Shown here piece by piece: positions 1 to 8,813 of a stretch of DNA of 64,000 nt. Source of the DNA: Actinocrispum wychmicini (GTDB lineage: Bacteria > Actinomycetota > Actinomycetes > Mycobacteriales > Pseudonocardiaceae). A program made the position numbers and the translations under genes. Every line of letters starts with the position of its first letter. The first letter of the stretch is position 1. The notes beneath the pieces are model-generated. The model ran no database searches. It had not been told where the DNA came from and saw nothing but the letters and a program-made list of their open reading frames with translations. Where the stretch lies: assembly GCF_004345645.1 (NCBI RefSeq), contig NZ_SLWS01000005.1, positions 558,001-622,000 of the forward strand, in the 5' to 3' direction.

Positions 1-342
1 GAGGTCGCGGACCGGATCGCGGTGATGTACGCGGGCCGGATCGTCGAGCAGGCGGACGTGTTCACGCTGTTCCGCGATCCCGGGCACCCGTACACCGAGG
101 CACTGCTGGCGTCCCTGCCCCGGCTGGATCTGAAAGGGCAGGAGTTGACCGCCATCAAGGGGTTGCCGCCGAGCCTGACGCGGATCCCGCCGGGCTGCCC
201 GTTCCATCCGCGGTGCGTGCGGGCCGAGGACGTGTGCAAGACGGACGTGCCGGAGTTCCACCGCCTGCCGGGCGGCCGGTTCTCCGCCTGCCACTTCGCG
301 GAGAACCTGGTGACCCACAGTGCTGGTGATCTGAATGACTGA
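1..342 (+). CDS. Di/oligopeptide ABC transporter ATP-binding protein, C-terminal part (DppD/OppD-like)
   Basis: The left window edge cuts this gene; the first 113 visible codons are open from base 1. What remains is the end of an ABC ATPase (a VADRIAVMYAGRIVE segment, the switch/D-loop side of the nucleotide-binding fold) followed by the oligopeptide-transporter C-terminal extension: HPYTEALL, then a Cys-containing stretch (GCPFHPRC, DVCK, FSACHF) typical of OppD/DppD. It would energise uptake of short peptides or similar solutes at the inner face of the membrane. The stop overlaps the start of the next ATPase by 8 bases, so the two are co-translated. Permeases and binding protein presumably lie to the left. 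Substrate cannot be told. Confidence 0.85.
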   Translation, partial: EVADRIAVMYAGRIVEQADVFTLFRDPGHPYTEALLASLPRLDLKGQELTAIKGLPPSLTRIPPGCPFHPRCVRAEDVCKTDVPEFHRLPGGRFSACHFAENLVTHSAGDLND

Positions 343-1333
343 GGCCATCCTGGAGGTCCGTGACCTCGTCAAGCACTTCCCGGTCCGGGTCGGCGTGCTG
401 TTCAAACGCACGATCGGGCATGTGAAGGCGGTCGACGGCGTGTCGTTCGACCTGACCAGGGGCGAGACCCTCGGCGTGGTCGGCGAGTCCGGGTGCGGGA
501 AGTCCACGCTGGCCCAGGTGCTGATGCGGCTGGAGCCGCCGACCAGCGGCACGGCCCGGTTCGAGGGCCGGGACATCTTCGCGATGAAGGGCGCGGAGCT
601 GCGGAAGCTGCGCCGGGACATCCAGATCGTGCTGCAGGACCCGTACACGTCGTTGAACCCGAGGATGACGGTCGGCGACATCATCGGCGAGCCGTTCGAG
701 ATCCATCCCGAGGTGGCGCCGAAGGGCTCCCGGGAGGGCAAGGTCCGCGACCTGCTGGACGTGGTGGGTCTCAACCCGGAGCACATCAACCGGTATCCGC
801 ACCAGTTCTCCGGCGGGCAGCGGCAGCGGATCGGCATCGCGCGGGCGCTCGCGCTGCGGCCGAAGGTGGTCATCTGCGACGAGCCGGTGTCCGCTTTGGA
901 CGTCTCGATCCAGGCGCAGGTGATGAACCTGCTCGGCGAGCTGCAACGCGACCTCGGACTGTCCTATGTGTTCATCGCGCACGACCTGTCGGTGGTCCGG
1001 CACCTGTCCGACCGGGTGGCCGTGATGTACCTGGGCAAAGTTGTCGAGGTCGGCACCGAGGACGAAATTTACGGTCAGCCAACGCATCCGTACACCCAGG
1101 CACTGCTGTCCGCGGTGCCGGTGCCTGACCCTCGGCTGCGTGGCCGCCGGGATGTGATCCGGTTGGTAGGCGACGTTCCCAGTCCAGTGAACCCACCATC
1201 CGGATGTCGGTTCCGGACCAGGTGTTGGAAGGCGCAGGATATCTGCGCGGCGGAAGAACCGAAGCTTGTCACGCGGGTGGCGGGGCACCCGAGCGCATGT
1301 CACTTCGCCGACGCGCAAGTCGTTGTTCCGTAG
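335..1333 (+). CDS. Di/oligopeptide ABC transporter ATP-binding protein (DppF/OppF-like)
   Basis: This is the second ATPase of the importer, 332 residues, the usual length. Visible motifs in order are Walker A (GESGCGKSTL, about residues 50-59), Q-loop (QDPYTSLNPR), signature (SGGQRQRIGIARAL), Walker B (VVICDEPVSALD) and switch His (IAHDLSVV). The HPYTQALL motif and the Cys-rich tail (CRFRTRCWKAQDIC, SACHF) mark the oligopeptide subfamily. It overlaps the preceding ATPase gene by 8 bases, and a secreted protease gene starts 12 bases after its stop, so protease and peptide import may be transcribed together. Substrate is unknown. Confidence 0.93.
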   Translation: MTEAILEVRDLVKHFPVRVGVLFKRTIGHVKAVDGVSFDLTRGETLGVVGESGCGKSTLAQVLMRLEPPTSGTARFEGRDIFAMKGAELRKLRRDIQIVLQDPYTSLNPRMTVGDIIGEPFEIHPEVAPKGSREGKVRDLLDVVGLNPEHINRYPHQFSGGQRQRIGIARALALRPKVVICDEPVSALDVSIQAQVMNLLGELQRDLGLSYVFIAHDLSVVRHLSDRVAVMYLGKVVEVGTEDEIYGQPTHPYTQALLSAVPVPDPRLRGRRDVIRLVGDVPSPVNPPSGCRFRTRCWKAQDICAAEEPKLVTRVAGHPSACHFADAQVVVP

Positions 1334-1345
1334 CGAAGGAGAGTC

Positions 1346-3067
1346 GTGAGACGTAGAACCGTGCTGGCTGCGGCGGTCGGACCGCTCGTCGCCACACTGA
1401 CCGTGGTGGCCGCGCCCACCGCGACGGCGTTACCCAACTTGTCGGGCAGAACCGTGGAGTACAACGTCCTGGCGTCGGACGCGACCGGTCTCGACGCGGC
1501 CATGGCGGCCGCGCGCGCGGCCGGCGGCACGGTCACCGCTCGCAACACTGCGATCGGCTTGATCACCGTCTCCGCGCCAGAACGCGGTTTCACCGAACGC
1601 GTCGGCCGGGCGAACGGCGTCTTCTCGGCGGCCCGCAGCCGGTCGATCGGTCAGGCCCCGAAGTCGGCGTCCGCTCCCCGACCGGACGCGATCGAGAAGG
1701 AGCCCGCCGGCCTCGCGGGCAAGGCCCGCACGGCCAAGATCCAGTCCGTGGGCCTGGACCCGCTGGACAACAACCTGTGGGGCTTGACGTCCGTCCGTGC
1801 GGACCTCGCCCGCGACAAGACCATCGGCGACAAGCGCGTGAAGGTCGGCGTGCTGGACACGGGTGTGAACGGCACGCACCCGGACCTGGCCGCGAACTTC
1901 AACAAGGCGTTGTCGCGCAACTTCGTCAAGGACATCCCGTTCGACGAGAACGGTGTCATCGTCGACGGCCCGTGTGAGTTCCGCGGCTGCGTCGACCCGG
2001 CCGACTGGGACGACAACGGGCACGGCACGCACGTCGCCGGCACGATCGCGGCGGCCGCGAACGGATTCGGTGTTTCCGGGGTGGCGCCCGGCGTGTCCAT
2101 TGTGAACATTCGAGGCGGCCAGGACTCGGGCTTCTTCTTCCTGCAGCCTGTCGTGGACGCGTTGACGTATTCGGGTGACGCGGGCCTGAACGTCATCAAC
2201 ATGTCGTTCTTCGCCGACCCGTGGCTGTACAACTGCGACAACAACCCGGCGGACACGCCGGAACAGCAGGCGCAGCAGCGGACCATCAAGACCGCGATCA
2301 CGCGGGCGATGAACTACGCGTACCGGCACGGCGTCACGCAGGTCGTGTCGTTGGGCAACCAGCACTCGGACCTGGGCGCGCCGCAGGACGACTCGAGCAG
2401 CCCCGACTACCCGGCGAACACCACGCACACCAGGAAGATCGACAACAGTTCCTGCCTGTCGCTGCCGGTCGAGGGTCCGCACGCGATCGGCGTGTCGTCG
2501 TACGGCCCGTCCGGTGCCAAGGCTGACTACTCCAACTACGGCCTGGAGAAGATCTCGGTGTCCGCCCCTGGCGGCTACGCGCGTGACTTCTTCGGCACGC
2601 CATGGTTCAACACGATCGAGAACCGGGTCCTGTCGACCATGCCGCGCAATGTCGGCCTGGCCAACGGGTTGATCGACGCGGCCGGCAACATCACACCGGC
2701 GGGCGCCCTGATCGGCGTCAAGAAGGACACCAAGCCCGACGGCACGGTCGGCTTCTACCAGTGGCTGCAGGGCACGTCGATGGCGTCACCGCACGCCGTC
2801 GGTGTCGCCGCGTTGATCGTGAGCCAGTACGGGCACTACGACAGCCACGGAAACGTGACCATGAACCCCGACCGGGTGCAGAAGGTCCTTGAGGGCACGG
2901 CGTTCAAGTCACCCTGTCCGAACCCGCGGACGGTCGACTACATCAAGGAGGGCCGGGACGCCTCGTTCACCGCGACCTGTGAAGGCGATCTGCAGTTCAA
3001 CGGTTTCTACGGACACGGCCAGGTGGACGCTTTCGCCGCCGTGACGAGGGGAGCGGAGTTCCTGTGA
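1346..3067 (+). CDS. Secreted subtilisin-like serine protease (peptidase S8), copy 1
   Basis: A 573-residue subtilase with a basic, hydrophobic N-terminal signal peptide ending near ATALP. About 140 residues of pro-region follow. The catalytic triad is intact: Asp171 in VLDTGVNGTHPD, His226 in GHGTHVAG and Ser478 in GTSMASPHA. A long insert between His and Ser (about residues 265-400) holds YNCDNNPADTPEQQ. The GTG start follows a GAAGGAG-like ribosome site 12 bases after the ABC ATPase. Its stop overlaps the start of a close paralogue by 4 bases (GTGA). Probably an exported general protease whose products feed the adjacent peptide importer; that link is inference from context. Confidence 0.93.
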   Translation: MRRRTVLAAAVGPLVATLTVVAAPTATALPNLSGRTVEYNVLASDATGLDAAMAAARAAGGTVTARNTAIGLITVSAPERGFTERVGRANGVFSAARSRSIGQAPKSASAPRPDAIEKEPAGLAGKARTAKIQSVGLDPLDNNLWGLTSVRADLARDKTIGDKRVKVGVLDTGVNGTHPDLAANFNKALSRNFVKDIPFDENGVIVDGPCEFRGCVDPADWDDNGHGTHVAGTIAAAANGFGVSGVAPGVSIVNIRGGQDSGFFFLQPVVDALTYSGDAGLNVINMSFFADPWLYNCDNNPADTPEQQAQQRTIKTAITRAMNYAYRHGVTQVVSLGNQHSDLGAPQDDSSSPDYPANTTHTRKIDNSSCLSLPVEGPHAIGVSSYGPSGAKADYSNYGLEKISVSAPGGYARDFFGTPWFNTIENRVLSTMPRNVGLANGLIDAAGNITPAGALIGVKKDTKPDGTVGFYQWLQGTSMASPHAVGVAALIVSQYGHYDSHGNVTMNPDRVQKVLEGTAFKSPCPNPRTVDYIKEGRDASFTATCEGDLQFNGFYGHGQVDAFAAVTRGAEFL

Positions 3068-4770
3068 GGAAGACGCTTATCGCCGCTGTTTCGGCGTTGC
3101 CGGCACTGCTGCTGACAGTGGTCGCGACGCCCGCGCAGTCCGCGACCGCGATCGAGTACGGCGTGCTGGCGGCCGAAGGTGTGTCTCCTGACGTCGTGGC
3201 AAGGGGAATCCAGGGTTCGGGCGGCACGGTTCTGCGGCGCAACGACGCCGTGGGCCTGTTCACCGTCTCCGCGCCCGACGGTTTCGCCGCCAAGGTCGCC
3301 AAGGTCCGTGGTGTGTTCTCGGTGTCGCTGTCCCGGCCCATCGGCCAGGTGCCCACGGGTGCCAAGCTGAAATCGAGCCGGGACGCGGTCGAGAAGGAAG
3401 GCGTCGGCTCTCCCGCCGGCCTGGCCGCCAAGAACCGGGCGCCCAAGCCGGTTGGCACGGACCCGTTGGACGACAACCAGTGGGGCCTCAAGTCGGTGCG
3501 GTCCGACCTGGCCCGCACCAAACAGGCCGGGGACAGGCGGGTGAAGGTCGGCATCCTGGACACCGGGGTGGACGCCACCAACCCGGACATCGCGCCGAAC
3601 TTCGACCGCGCGCTGTCCCGCAACTTCACCCGGGACATCCCGTTCGACGAGAACGGCAACGTGGTGGACGGCCCGTGTGAGTTCCGCGGCTGTGTCGATC
3701 CGTCTGATGTGGACAACGGCGGTCACGGCACGCACGTCGCCGGCATCATCGCGGCAGCGGCCAACGGCTTCGGCCTCTCCGGCGTTGCGCCCGGCGTGTC
3801 TATTGTGAACATTCGCGGCGGCCAGGACTCGGGCTTCTTCTTCCTGCAGCCGGTGGTGGACGCGTTGACGTATTCGGGTGACGCGGGTCTGAACGTGGTC
3901 AACATGTCGTTCTTTGTGGACCCGTGGCTGTACAACTGCGACAACAACCCGGCGGACACGCCGGAACAGCAGGCGCAGCAGCGTCTGATCAAGACGGCCA
4001 TCACCCGGGCCCTGAACTACGCGCACCGCAAGGGCGTGACTCTGGTGTCGGCGTACGGCAACCAGCACACCGACAACGGCCGCCCGGTTCCGGACACCAC
4101 CAGCCCGGACTACCCGGTCAACACCACGCACACGCGCACGATCGACAAGGCCACCTGTGCGTCCCTGCCGTCGGACGGCCCGCATGTGATCAACGTGGCG
4201 TCGTTCGGCCCGTCCCAGGCCAAGGCCGACTACTCCACCTACGGCCTGCAGGGTATCTCGGTGTCGGCGCCGGGCGGCTACTTCCGCGACGGCCTCGGCA
4301 CCCCGTGGTACCGCACGCTGGACAACGAGATCCTGTCCACGTATCCACGTAATGTGGCGGAGACCGAGGGCCTGATCGACGCCGCCGGCAATGTCACCCC
4401 GGACGGTGTCGCCGCCGGCGTCAAGACTGTGACGACCAAGGGCGGCGCGCTCGCGGTCTACCGGCCGTTGCAGGGCACCTCGATGGCCTCGCCGCACGCG
4501 GCCGGCGTGGCTGCGCTGATCGTCAGCCAGTTCGGCAAGGTCAAGGGCGACAGGGTGACCATGGATCCGGACAAGGTGGAGCGGGTCCTGGCGGGCACGG
4601 CCGCGAAGATCCCGTGCCCGACGCCACGGACCGTCGACTACACCGTGGTCGGCCGGCCCGCGGACTGGAACGCGACCTGTGAAGGCACCCTGGACTTCAA
4701 CGGCTTCTACGGCCACGGAGGCGTGGACGCCTGGTCCGCGGTGACCCACGGCGCCGATTTCCTGAGGTAG
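3064..4770 (+). CDS. Secreted subtilisin-like serine protease (peptidase S8), copy 2
   Basis: This is a tandem paralogue of the preceding protease, 568 residues. It shares the signal peptide plan, the pro-region (RNDAVGLFTVSAP versus RNTAIGLITVSAP) and long identical blocks such as GVAPGVSIVNIRGGQDSG and LYNCDNNPADTPEQQ. The triad is complete: Asp166, His221 (GGHGTHVAG) and Ser473 (GTSMASPHA). The genes overlap by 4 bases, so this one is probably translated by coupling. Divergence is spread along the length and strongest in the signal and pro-regions, suggesting an old duplication with specialised substrates. A strong hairpin terminator follows 10 bases after the stop. Confidence 0.93.
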   Translation: MRKTLIAAVSALPALLLTVVATPAQSATAIEYGVLAAEGVSPDVVARGIQGSGGTVLRRNDAVGLFTVSAPDGFAAKVAKVRGVFSVSLSRPIGQVPTGAKLKSSRDAVEKEGVGSPAGLAAKNRAPKPVGTDPLDDNQWGLKSVRSDLARTKQAGDRRVKVGILDTGVDATNPDIAPNFDRALSRNFTRDIPFDENGNVVDGPCEFRGCVDPSDVDNGGHGTHVAGIIAAAANGFGLSGVAPGVSIVNIRGGQDSGFFFLQPVVDALTYSGDAGLNVVNMSFFVDPWLYNCDNNPADTPEQQAQQRLIKTAITRALNYAHRKGVTLVSAYGNQHTDNGRPVPDTTSPDYPVNTTHTRTIDKATCASLPSDGPHVINVASFGPSQAKADYSTYGLQGISVSAPGGYFRDGLGTPWYRTLDNEILSTYPRNVAETEGLIDAAGNVTPDGVAAGVKTVTTKGGALAVYRPLQGTSMASPHAAGVAALIVSQFGKVKGDRVTMDPDKVERVLAGTAAKIPCPTPRTVDYTVVGRPADWNATCEGTLDFNGFYGHGGVDAWSAVTHGADFLR

Positions 4771-4779
4771 GACAAAGGT

Positions 4780-4808
4780 GACGGCCCTCCCCGCCGGGGA
4801 GGGCCGTC
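4780..4808. terminator. Bidirectional hairpin terminator
   Basis: A perfect 13-bp inverted repeat, GACGGCCCTCCCC and its complement, separated by GCC. It lies between the protease gene and the convergent gene on the minus strand and can serve both. There is no U-tract, as is common in high-GC actinobacteria. Confidence 0.8.
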
Positions 4809-4821
4809 AGTCTGCCTGAGG

Positions 4822-5436
4822 TCAGTGGAAGACGACGGCGTGACCGGTGGCGATGCTGATCCGGGCGGCTTCGAACAACGCCAGCCAGGCGTCCCATTCG
4901 TTCGGGTACGGGCTGTCCGCGGCGCCGTTCGCGACCCGGGCCGCTTCCTCGTCGCTCAACGTGCCGTCTTCGCTGAGCGTGATGCCGATGTGCCTGGCGC
5001 AGTCCGCGAGTTCGCGCAGCAGCCGCTGGCTGGACCCGACCGAGCCGGTGTCCAGGTAGAGCGGGTCGTCGAAGTCCACCGGGATGTAGTAGCCGTCGCA
5101 GTCGGAGTGGCAGACCAGGTGCGACGACAGGTTGTAGATCTCCTCGTCCTCGGGCTCGTCGTCGAGTTCCTCGCCCGGCGGGACCGGCGTGACCTCGTCG
5201 TCACGGGCCTGGAGCGCGTACACCCGCCGCAGGTAGTGCACGGTCGAGTAGCCGAATCCGACCAGTCGCGCCCGGCTCGACGGGAGGTCCGCGGTCGCGT
5301 CCGGTTCGGCCCAGGTGATGCCGGTCTTCGCCAGTTCCGCGCTCAGTGCCCCGAACTGCGACCGGTAGTGCGCCACCGCCTCCTCGTCGTATCCGAGAAC
5401 CTGACGTTCGATACCCACGCTGACAACCAGTCCCAT
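4822..5436 (-). CDS. Hypothetical protein, 204 residues
   Basis: I do not recognise this family. The protein is soluble, acidic and has no signal peptide or membrane segment. The centre carries a very acidic linker (EELDDEPEDEE) followed by a conspicuous motif, CHSDCDGYYIPVDFDDPL, and the C-terminus ends with an amphipathic helix region (NEWDAWLALFEAARISIATG). The CHSDCDGYY stretch looks conserved and could be a small binding site. It stands alone: the terminator of the protease pair is on one side and the carboxypeptidase gene, same strand, is 52 bases upstream. Codon use matches the neighbours, so it is likely real. Function unknown. Confidence 0.7.
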   Translation of the reverse strand: MGLVVSVGIERQVLGYDEEAVAHYRSQFGALSAELAKTGITWAEPDATADLPSSRARLVGFGYSTVHYLRRVYALQARDDEVTPVPPGEELDDEPEDEEIYNLSSHLVCHSDCDGYYIPVDFDDPLYLDTGSVGSSQRLLRELADCARHIGITLSEDGTLSDEEAARVANGAADSPYPNEWDAWLALFEAARISIATGHAVVFH

Positions 5437-5488
5437 GGCGGCACCCTAAGGGGTCGCGATGGGACTGACTGTCCCGAAGGGGCAGGCG

Positions 5489-6922
5489 TCAGCGCGTGCT
5501 CGCTGACCGGACGAACGCGGCGAGGTCCGCGGCCTGCCGTTGCCTGCTGGGTTCGTGGATGTACATCATGTGGCCGGCGGGGTAGTACTGCACGTCGATG
5601 TTCCCGCGCAGTTCGGTCGGGATCGCCAGGTGTGCCAGCACGTAGTCGGCGGCGTAGTACGGTGTCGCGCCGTCCAGGTAGCCGGACCCGACGTGGACTC
5701 GCAGGTTGTGGTTGGCGCGCATGGCGGCCGCGAGCTTGCCGGCGACCGTCACCGTCCTGTTCTCGAACTCCTTGAAGGACCATGGCCGGACCTGGTCGGT
5801 CAGGATCTCGTACGGCAGGTCGTTGGCGTAGCCGAGCTCGGACCGGACGTAGTGGTTGAGCGCGGCGGTGAACGGGCCGAGGATGGCCGAGTACGACGGG
5901 TCGTCGGTGAACCGCTCCAGCCCGTAGTCGGTCTCCCAGCCGGTGAACCGGGCGTCCAGCCGGCCGATCACCTGCCGCCGGGACCGCAGCAGCTCGGTGA
6001 AGAACCGGACGTGTTCGATCCGCAGGTCCACACTGTCCACATAGTCCGCGGACAGTCCGGTCAGCGCGGCCACACGCTCCACAATAGACTGACGGTCGGC
6101 GAGCCGGTGGCCGCGTTCCAGCGCCATCAGGTAGTCCCGGGACGCGAAGTCCTCGGCCTCCCGCAGCACCTCTTCGAGCGACCGCGACCCGTGCAGACCG
6201 TGGTAGTGCGCGATGGCGGCGTAGGTCGGGAGGTACAGCGCGTACGGCAGGTCGTTGCCTTCGGTGAAGTCCGCGGTCCCGTAGTCGAGGATCGAGGAGA
6301 TCAGCATGACACCGTTCAGGTACATGCCGTGCCGGGTCTGCAGATGCTCGGCCAGCCCGGCGGCGCGTACCGTCCCGTAGGACTCGCCGGCCAGGAACTT
6401 CGGCGACAGCCACCGGCCGTGCCGGGACGTCCACAGCCGGATCACCTCGCCGACAGACTCCATGTCGGCGGTGAACCCGTGGTACTCACCGGGTTTCTCG
6501 CCCTTGACGGCCCGTGAGTACCCGGTGGAGACGGGGTCGATGAACACCAGGTCGCTGTGCGGCAGCAACGACTCGTCGTTGTCCACGACGGAGTACGGCG
6601 GCGGCGCGAGCGATCCGGCGTCTCCCATGACCACCCGGCGCGGACCCAGGATCCCCATGTGCAGCCAGACACTGGACGAGCCGGGCCCGCCGTTGAACGC
6701 GAACGTGACCGGCCGGTCGGCCGGGTCCGTGCCGTCCAGGGTGTAGCTGGTGACGAACACCTCGGCCTTGGCCTTGTGCCCGTCGAACGCCCCGTCGGTG
6801 AGCACCTCGCGCCGAAGCACCATCCGGCCCGTGGTGACCGTGTACGCCTTGTCGCCGAGGGTGTGACTGGACGTGACCAAGTCGTCCGTGGGCTCCTGCT
6901 GCTGCTCCTGATCATCTGCCAT
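5489..6922 (-). CDS. Serine carboxypeptidase-like protein (peptidase S10 family)
   Basis: A 477-residue protein of the S10 alpha/beta-hydrolase family. Clear motifs are FNGGPGSSSVWLHMG (oxyanion-hole region), FIDPVSTGYS, the nucleophile elbow GESYGT, and a C-terminal AGHMMYIHEPSR carrying the catalytic His; VQYYPAGHMMYIH matches the family end. It would release C-terminal residues from peptides. No signal peptide is visible (the N-terminus is MADDQEQQQEPTDD), so it is probably cytosolic like other bacterial S10 proteins. With the proteases and peptide importer nearby, a role in peptide catabolism is plausible. The start is the ATG before the acidic, Gln-rich leader. Confidence 0.9.
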   Translation of the reverse strand: MADDQEQQQEPTDDLVTSSHTLGDKAYTVTTGRMVLRREVLTDGAFDGHKAKAEVFVTSYTLDGTDPADRPVTFAFNGGPGSSSVWLHMGILGPRRVVMGDAGSLAPPPYSVVDNDESLLPHSDLVFIDPVSTGYSRAVKGEKPGEYHGFTADMESVGEVIRLWTSRHGRWLSPKFLAGESYGTVRAAGLAEHLQTRHGMYLNGVMLISSILDYGTADFTEGNDLPYALYLPTYAAIAHYHGLHGSRSLEEVLREAEDFASRDYLMALERGHRLADRQSIVERVAALTGLSADYVDSVDLRIEHVRFFTELLRSRRQVIGRLDARFTGWETDYGLERFTDDPSYSAILGPFTAALNHYVRSELGYANDLPYEILTDQVRPWSFKEFENRTVTVAGKLAAAMRANHNLRVHVGSGYLDGATPYYAADYVLAHLAIPTELRGNIDVQYYPAGHMMYIHEPSRQRQAADLAAFVRSASTR

Positions 6923-6955
6923 GTCTGCACCTTAGGTGGTGGAGAATGGTGAACC

Positions 6956-7648
6956 ATGCTCAATTCCCTTACCGAATTGGACAAAGCGGTGACGTCGTGC
7001 CGGTCGTGCCCACGGCTGGTCAGCTGGCGGGAACAGGTGGCGGCGGAGAAGCGGGCGGCGTTCCGCGACCAGGTCTACTGGGGACGCCCGGTGCCCGGCT
7101 TCGGCCCGCCCGACGCCCGGCTGGCGATCGTCGGCCTGGCCCCGGCCGCCCACGGCGCGAACCGCACCGGCCGGATGTTCACCGGCGACAAATCGGGCGA
7201 TTTCCTCTACGCGGCCCTGCACGCGGTCGGCCTGGCCTCCCAACCCACCGCCACCCACATCGACGACGGCCTGCAACTTTACAGTGTAAGAATAACCGCC
7301 CCGGTGAAGTGCGCCCCACCGGCGAACAAACCCACCCCAACCGAACGCGACACGTGCCGCCACTGGCTGGTCCGCGAACTCGAACTGATGCGCCCCACCC
7401 TCCGCGCGATCGTCGTCCTCGGCGCCTTCGGCTGGCAGGCCCTGCTGCCCGCCCTGACCGCCTGGCAACTCCCGACCCCCACCCCGAAGTTCGGCCACGG
7501 CCGCGAAGTCACCCTCCCCGCCACCGACAACGGACCCGAACTGCACCTCTTCGGCTGCTACCACGTGAGCCAGCAGAACACCTTCACCGGCCGGCTCACC
7601 CCCACGATGCTCCAGTCGGTCCTCACCCGCGCGAAGGACGTGAGGTAG
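6956..7648 (+). CDS. Uracil-DNA glycosylase, family 5 (UDGb-like)
   Basis: A 230-residue enzyme with the family-4/5 architecture: an N-terminal Cys pair (CRSCPRLVSWRE) that with later Cys residues can hold an Fe-S cluster, the active-site block VPGFGPPDARLAIVGLAPAAHGANRTGRMFTGDKSGD, and the C-terminal HVSQQNTFTGRLT segment. The GLAPAAHG motif, lacking the usual catalytic Asp/Asn of other families, is characteristic of family 5. It would excise uracil and other deaminated bases from DNA, useful in a GC-rich genome. It is transcribed divergently from the S10 protein gene with 33 bases between the starts. An upstream in-frame shift start was not used because ATG 6956 gives the intact family N-terminus. 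Confidence 0.92.
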   Translation: MLNSLTELDKAVTSCRSCPRLVSWREQVAAEKRAAFRDQVYWGRPVPGFGPPDARLAIVGLAPAAHGANRTGRMFTGDKSGDFLYAALHAVGLASQPTATHIDDGLQLYSVRITAPVKCAPPANKPTPTERDTCRHWLVRELELMRPTLRAIVVLGAFGWQALLPALTAWQLPTPTPKFGHGREVTLPATDNGPELHLFGCYHVSQQNTFTGRLTPTMLQSVLTRAKDVR

Positions 7649-7686
7649 GTTCACCGCAACGGGTGAGGGTGATCGGGAGCGCCAAT

Positions 7687-7724
7687 CTGTTCCGCAATGT
7701 AAGCTGTTCCGTGTGTCACGGAAC
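7687..7724 (+). promoter_or_regulatory. Candidate autoregulatory operator of the AbiE-like module
   Basis: A perfect 8-bp inverted repeat, GTTCCGTG and CACGGAAC (7706-7713 and 7717-7724), straddles the GTG start of the first gene. One further copy of CTGTTCCG lies 17 bases upstream (7687-7694; the second is 7704-7711). AbiEi antitoxins are known to repress their own promoters through inverted repeats, so this is the likely site. Confidence 0.55.
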
Positions 7725-8813
7725 GAGCCGAAACGTGGAACAACCGAGGCGGAGCTGCTGCAGGCCGCCGAGAGCGCGATTCGGTCTGCGCTGCCCGACA
7801 CATGGTCGATCATCAAAGATCGGCATGCCGCGGACGTCGGCTCGGATCTGCGGCTCACCATCGCCGCACCCGATGGCGCCATGGCTGTGGTGCTGATCGA
7901 GTGCAGACGAGCGATCGTGCCGAGAGACGTTGCTTTGATTGCCTCCCAACTCGATGCGTACATCGGCGAAGACATGAAGGTGGGGGCCGCGATGGTCGCG
8001 GCGACGTTCGTCTCGCCGATGACTCGTTCCCAGCTTGACCGCCACGGTCTCGGTTGGTTCGACACAACCGGGAACATGCGGCTCCGGCTCGATCGCCCGG
8101 CGGTCTTCATCGATCGTGCCGGTGCCGATCGAAGCACCTTTCGCGACCCCGGAGATCGGCTCCTCAAGTCCCTTCGCGGTCCTGCCGCGGCGAAAGTCGT
8201 GCTTGAACTGTGTGAGACCGCGTTACCCGTCGGCGTTCGGGATCTCGCCGAACGAGCCGAAGTCGGTGCGGCGACGAGCGCCAGGGTCCTCGAACTGCTC
8301 GACCGCGAGGCAGTCCTGGTAAGGAATGACGCGGCCGTTGTCACGTCCGTTCACCAACGGTCGCTGGTCGATCGCTGGGCGCAGGACTACCAGGTCATGA
8401 CGTCGAACGAGGTGATGCGGACGCTCGCCCCGCGGGGTCTGAACCATGTGCTGAATTCGCTGGCATCGCTGGAAACGCGCGTTGTGGTCACCGGCTCGGC
8501 GGCGGCGCGGGCGTACCTCCCGGAGGACGTGACGGCTGTGTCGCCGTTGGTTTCACTGAGCCTGTACACCGAGGACCCGATCGGTCTGATGAACGAACTG
8601 GGTCTGCGATCTGTTCACAGAGGAACGAACGTGTTGGTCATGCGCCCGTACGACGACGTCGTGTTCACGAGGTCGCGACCGGTCGACGGAATGAACGTGG
8701 CCGCTCCCGCCCAGGTTGTGGCCGACCTGCTGACCGGCCCAGGGCGGTCGAGTGAAGAAGCCGAACAGTTGATGGAAGCGTTCGCGTCCGGCGAGCCAGG
8801 GTGGGAATCGTGA
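7713..8813 (+). CDS. AbiEi-like antitoxin / transcriptional regulator of a type IV toxin-antitoxin pair
   Basis: A 366-residue protein. Residues about 10-125 form an extra N-terminal domain resembling a nuclease-like or restriction-endonuclease-like fold (VLIECRR, then HGLGWFDTTGNMRLRL). A winged-helix region follows (VGVRDLAERAEVGAATSARVLELLDREAVLVR), then a C-terminal AbiEi-type antitoxin part (VVVTGSAAARAYLP, VSPLVSLSLYTED). The gene overlaps the nucleotidyltransferase gene by 4 bases (GTGA), the classical antitoxin-then-toxin order. A near-perfect operator lies over its start. The family assignment rests on motifs and the partner. The N-terminal extension makes it longer than the ~200-270-residue AbiEi prototypes. 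Confidence 0.7.
   Translation: MSRNEPKRGTTEAELLQAAESAIRSALPDTWSIIKDRHAADVGSDLRLTIAAPDGAMAVVLIECRRAIVPRDVALIASQLDAYIGEDMKVGAAMVAATFVSPMTRSQLDRHGLGWFDTTGNMRLRLDRPAVFIDRAGADRSTFRDPGDRLLKSLRGPAAAKVVLELCETALPVGVRDLAERAEVGAATSARVLELLDREAVLVRNDAAVVTSVHQRSLVDRWAQDYQVMTSNEVMRTLAPRGLNHVLNSLASLETRVVVTGSAAARAYLPEDVTAVSPLVSLSLYTEDPIGLMNELGLRSVHRGTNVLVMRPYDDVVFTRSRPVDGMNVAAPAQVVADLLTGPGRSSEEAEQLMEAFASGEPGWES

Noticed and set aside
3007..4749. 580-codon open frame on the minus strand
   Set aside because: Lies wholly opposite the second subtilase; Arg/Val/His-rich composition is the usual antisense shadow in GC-rich DNA.
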